From positions 1 through 64,000 of the forward strand of contig MKRJ01000011.1 of NCBI GenBank assembly GCA_001896885.1: 64,000 nucleotides of DNA. Direction: 5' to 3'. The translations under genes were made by a program, and so were the position numbers. A model generated the notes under the pieces. That model was not told where the DNA came from, searched no databases, and was given only the letters and a program-made list of their open reading frames with translations. The stretch comes from Rhizobiales bacterium 65-79. Lineage in GTDB: Bacteria; Pseudomonadota; Alphaproteobacteria; Rhizobiales; Rhizobiaceae. The stretch's first letter is position 1; the number at the start of each line of letters is the position of its first letter. This document shows positions 61,385-64,000 of this stretch, in pieces.

Positions 61385-62889
61385 TGCTCGTCCTCGACCA
61401 TGATCGCGCCGGCGGCTACTGGGGTTCGGTCTACGTCTTCACGGCCCTGAAGGGTCTGCAGGTGATCATCGACGGGCCGGTCGGCTGCGAGAACCTGCCG
61501 GTGACCTCGGTCCTGCACTACACCGATGCCCTGCCGCCGCACGAATTGCCGATCGTCGTCACCGGGCTTGCCGAGGAAGAGCTCGGCCAGAAGGGCACCG
61601 AACAGGCAATGAAGCGCGCGCATGCGACGCTCGATCCGACCAAGCCGAGCGTCGTCGTCACCGGCTCGATCGCCGAGATGATCGGCGGCGGCGTGACGCC
61701 GGAAGGCACCCGGATCATGCGCTTCCTGCCGCGCACGATCGATGAGGACCAGTGGCAGAGCGCCGACAGGGCGCTGGCCTGGCTGTGGAAGGAATTCGGG
61801 CAGAAGGCCAAGAAGCCCAGGAAGGCCGCCCCCAAGCCGGACGGCGCAAAGGCCGAAGCCGCGAAACCGGAAGCATCCACGACGGCTGGGCAGCAACGCG
61901 CCAGGCCGAGGGTGAACATCATCGGCGCCATCTACGGCACCTTCAACATGCCCTCCGATCTCGCCGAGATCAGGCGGCTGGTGGAAGGCATCGGCTGCGA
62001 GGTCAACCTGGTCTTTCCGCTCGGCACCGACGTCGCCGATACCGGCAAGCTTGCCGGCGCGGACGTCAATGTCTGCCTCTACCGCGAATTCGGCCGCAAG
62101 CTCTGCGAGGCGCTCGACAAGCCCTATCTGCAAGCCCCCATCGGTCTTCATTCGACGACCGCGTTCCTGCGCAAGCTGGGCGAACTGACCGGGCTCGATC
62201 CGGAGCCGTTCATCGCGCGCGAGAAGATGACGACGATCAAGCCGCTATGGGATCTGTGGCGCTCGGTGACGCAGGATTTCTACGCCACGGCGAGCTTCGG
62301 CATCGTCGCCAACGAGACTTACGCACGCGGTATTCGCAACTACCTCGAAAACGACATGGGCTTCCCCTGTGCGTTCTCCTTCGCTCGCCGGGCGGGGGAA
62401 AAGACGCACAATGACGAAGTCCGCAAGGCGATCCGCGAGAAGCAGCCGCTGATCCTGTTCGGCTCCTTCAACGAGCGCATGTATTCGGCGGAGGCGGGCG
62501 GGCGCTCGTCCTTCATCCCCGCCTCCTTCCCGGGCGCCATCATCCGCCGCCATACCGGTACGCCGTTCATGGGCTATGCCGGCGCCACCTATCTCGTCCA
62601 GGAAATCTGCAACGGCCTGTTCGACGCGCTGTTCAGGATCCTGCCGCTCGGGACGGACCTCGACAAGGTCGAGGCGACCCCGGCGCGGCTGCACCGCGAA
62701 CTGCCATGGGAGCGGGATGCCCAGGCCCTGATGGACAAGGCCGTCGACGCGCAGCCGGTCCTGGTGCGGATTTCGGCGGCCAAGCGCCTGCGCGACAGGA
62801 CGGAGGGGCTTGCCCGAAAGGCGGGCGAGGAACGTGTGACGGCAGAGCGGATGAGGGAGGCCCTCGCCAGCGAGCTCAAGCCGGCCTGA
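61384..62889 (+). CDS. bchZ: Chlorophyllide reductase subunit Z
   Basis: A 501-aa NifK-like subunit with cluster-region [16 protein letters not shown] and the conserved [21 protein letters not shown]-like region near residue 300. A Lys/Ala-rich insert (about residues 139-170, [20 protein letters not shown]) separates two nitrogenase-type domains and is low complexity, probably a flexible linker. With BchX and BchY it completes the reductase. The puf operon follows 47 bp later. Confidence 0.95.
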   Translation: MLVLDHDRAGGYWGSVYVFTALKGLQVIIDGPVGCENLPVTSVLHYTDALPPHELPIVVTGLAEEELGQKGTEQAMKRAHATLDPTKPSVVVTGSIAEMIGGGVTPEGTRIMRFLPRTIDEDQWQSADRALAWLWKEFGQKAKKPRKAAPKPDGAKAEAAKPEASTTAGQQRARPRVNIIGAIYGTFNMPSDLAEIRRLVEGIGCEVNLVFPLGTDVADTGKLAGADVNVCLYREFGRKLCEALDKPYLQAPIGLHSTTAFLRKLGELTGLDPEPFIAREKMTTIKPLWDLWRSVTQDFYATASFGIVANETYARGIRNYLENDMGFPCAFSFARRAGEKTHNDEVRKAIREKQPLILFGSFNERMYSAEAGGRSSFIPASFPGAIIRRHTGTPFMGYAGATYLVQEICNGLFDALFRILPLGTDLDKVEATPARLHRELPWERDAQALMDKAVDAQPVLVRISAAKRLRDRTEGLARKAGEERVTAERMREALASELKPA

Positions 62890-62936
62890 AGGCGCGGTTG
62901 GTCGCAGGCGGGACGAGGAATGCAAGGAGGAACGAG

Positions 62937-63170
62937 ATGGCAATAGTGGATTACAGGCAGCCGCGGCCATACGACAGGAACCGGGCGGAAAGGCGCGAAG
63001 CGTTTCTCATCTCCTGCATCGCCTATCCGCTGCTTCTTTTCTATTTCGCCGTCTCGAGCGTGCTGCCGAAAGGTTGGGGAGGCTTTTCGTCTCGCCGCCA
63101 GCCGCGCCGCTCCGTGTTCAGCGAGGCCAGGTCGGCGGTCAACAGCTGTATCCCCTTCATCTTCAGGTGA
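62937..63170 (+). CDS. pufQ: PufQ-like protein
   Basis: A 77-aa protein with one membrane segment (AFLISCIAYPLLLFYFAVSS) and a polar C-terminus RSVFSEARSAVNSCIPFIFR, resembling the PufQ tail. ATG 62937 follows AAGGAGGAACGAG. Position between bchZ and pufB, length (PufQ about 74 aa) and topology support PufQ, which regulates bacteriochlorophyll supply to the puf proteins. The N-terminus is divergent, so confidence is moderate. Confidence 0.75.
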   Translation: MAIVDYRQPRPYDRNRAERREAFLISCIAYPLLLFYFAVSSVLPKGWGGFSSRRQPRRSVFSEARSAVNSCIPFIFR

Positions 63171-63352
63171 GCGACGTGCGCGATCCACACGCAGAACGTG
63201 TCCACCGGATACGCGAAGGCGGGTCGAAAGATTTCATGGTTCCAGGCGGATAGCCGCCCGGGAAACGCCGCTGCCCCGACACGGCATCGGCAAGATGGCT
63301 GCACGGGTTCGTGCGGCAACCGGCCGCAAGGCCAAATTGAAAGGAGGTAGAA

Positions 63353-63571
63353 ATGCCTGAGAACGAAAGATCCCTCTCGGGCCTGACCGAAGCTGAAGCA
63401 AGGGAGTTCCACTCCGTCTTCATGACTAGCTTTTTGGTGTTCGTGGTCATTGCCGCGATCGCTCACATCCTCGCCTGGATGTGGCGGCCCTGGCTGCCAG
63501 GCCCGAAAGGCTATGCATTGCTCGATACGGGCGTCGCCCATGTCAGCGCTCTTGTGTCCATGCTGACATAG
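63353..63571 (+). CDS. pufB: Light-harvesting 1 beta chain
   Basis: A 72-aa antenna polypeptide: polar N-terminus [17 protein letters not shown], one membrane helix with the bacteriochlorophyll-binding His ([19 protein letters not shown]), and a C-terminal tail of about 23 residues, longer than in Rhodobacter. The AAAGGAGG site (63340-63347) is strong. It precedes pufA by 12 bp. Confidence 0.95.
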   Translation: MPENERSLSGLTEAEAREFHSVFMTSFLVFVVIAAIAHILAWMWRPWLPGPKGYALLDTGVAHVSALVSMLT

Positions 63572-63583
63572 GAGGAAAGCACA

Positions 63584-63776
63584 ATGTGGAGACTTTGGCT
63601 TCTATTCGATCCGCGCAGAACGCTGATCGCGTTGTTCTTGTTCCTGTTCGTGCTGGCGCTGGTGATTCATTTCATCCTGCTCAGCACCAATCGGTTCAAT
63701 TGGCTCGAAGGGCCAAAAGCAGCAACGCCGGCACCGGCGGCGTCTCTCATCATCGAGCAGACGACGAACTTTGCCT

Positions 63777-63778
<2 letters not shown>
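63584..63778 (+). CDS. pufA: Light-harvesting 1 alpha chain
   Basis: A 64-aa antenna polypeptide: [20 protein letters not shown], the helix with His in [12 protein letters not shown], and NRFNWLEG after it. The tail ([19 protein letters not shown]) is normal. With pufB it forms the LH1 ring. Two stem-loops follow before pufL. Confidence 0.95.

Positions 63779-64000
<222 letters not shown>

Overview
The window is high-GC alphaproteobacterial DNA, most like a Hyphomicrobiales (Rhizobiales; Phyllobacteriaceae/Mesorhizobium-like) aerobic anoxygenic phototroph. Three things support this: a nearly complete bacteriochlorophyll/carotenoid/puf photosynthesis gene cluster (PGC), several IclR-regulated ABC uptake operons of the soil-bacterium kind, and long palindromic repeats starting CTAGTGG. 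The exact genus is inference.

Layout. (1) 1-75: the 3' half of a tRNA-Arg(ACG) without its 5' half. This looks like the distal attachment site of an integrative element lying to the left of the window. (2) 0.3-3.4 kb: a LysR regulator divergent from an NAD(P)-binding oxidoreductase and a dienelactone-hydrolase-like protein, followed by a decayed acyl-CoA synthetase fragment. (3) 3.8-26.7 kb: three IclR-linked uptake and catabolism modules. Two are paralogous NMT1/THI5-type ABC transporters (3.8-7.8 kb and 20.9-26.7 kb). Between them is a cassette of a metallo-beta-lactamase-fold hydrolase, an aconitase-type dehydratase pair, an isocitrate-lyase/PEP-mutase family lyase and a tandem alpha/beta hydrolase, convergent with a Liv-type transporter. 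(4) 26.9-34.6 kb: a singlet-oxygen-type stress island built on an RpoE/ChrR sigma/anti-sigma pair. It has lipid-modifying genes on both sides and three sequence matches to the group-IV sigma-E promoter. (5) 35.1-41.4 kb: light and tetrapyrrole sensing, with an RHH protein, a FixJ-type response regulator, a bacteriophytochrome kinase, a heme oxygenase, PpsR and TspO. (6) 41.4-46.4 kb: hemC, dxs and hemE (tetrapyrrole and isoprenoid precursors) and a pseudoazurin. (7) 46.7-64.0 kb: the PGC proper, bchIDO-crtIB-(49-aa membrane protein), crtDC on the minus strand, crtEF, bchCXYZ and pufQBA-pufL, with pufL cut by the window end.

How it works together. dxs and crtE feed geranylgeranyl-PP to carotenoids (crtB, I, C, D, F) and the bacteriochlorophyll tail. 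hemC and hemE feed porphyrin to BchI/D (Mg insertion), and BchXYZ and BchC carry out the last ring reductions. PufBA and PufL are LH1 and reaction-centre proteins. TGT-N12-ACA boxes (PpsR/CrtJ operators), often in tandem about 26 bp apart, lie upstream of ppsR/heme oxygenase, dxs, crtI, crtD/crtE and bchC, so one repressor is expected to coordinate the cluster. The phytochrome and TspO beside it are plausible inputs. The RpoE/ChrR island next door is expected to handle singlet oxygen made by bacteriochlorophyll. No CRISPR array, rRNA gene or intact insertion sequence was seen.
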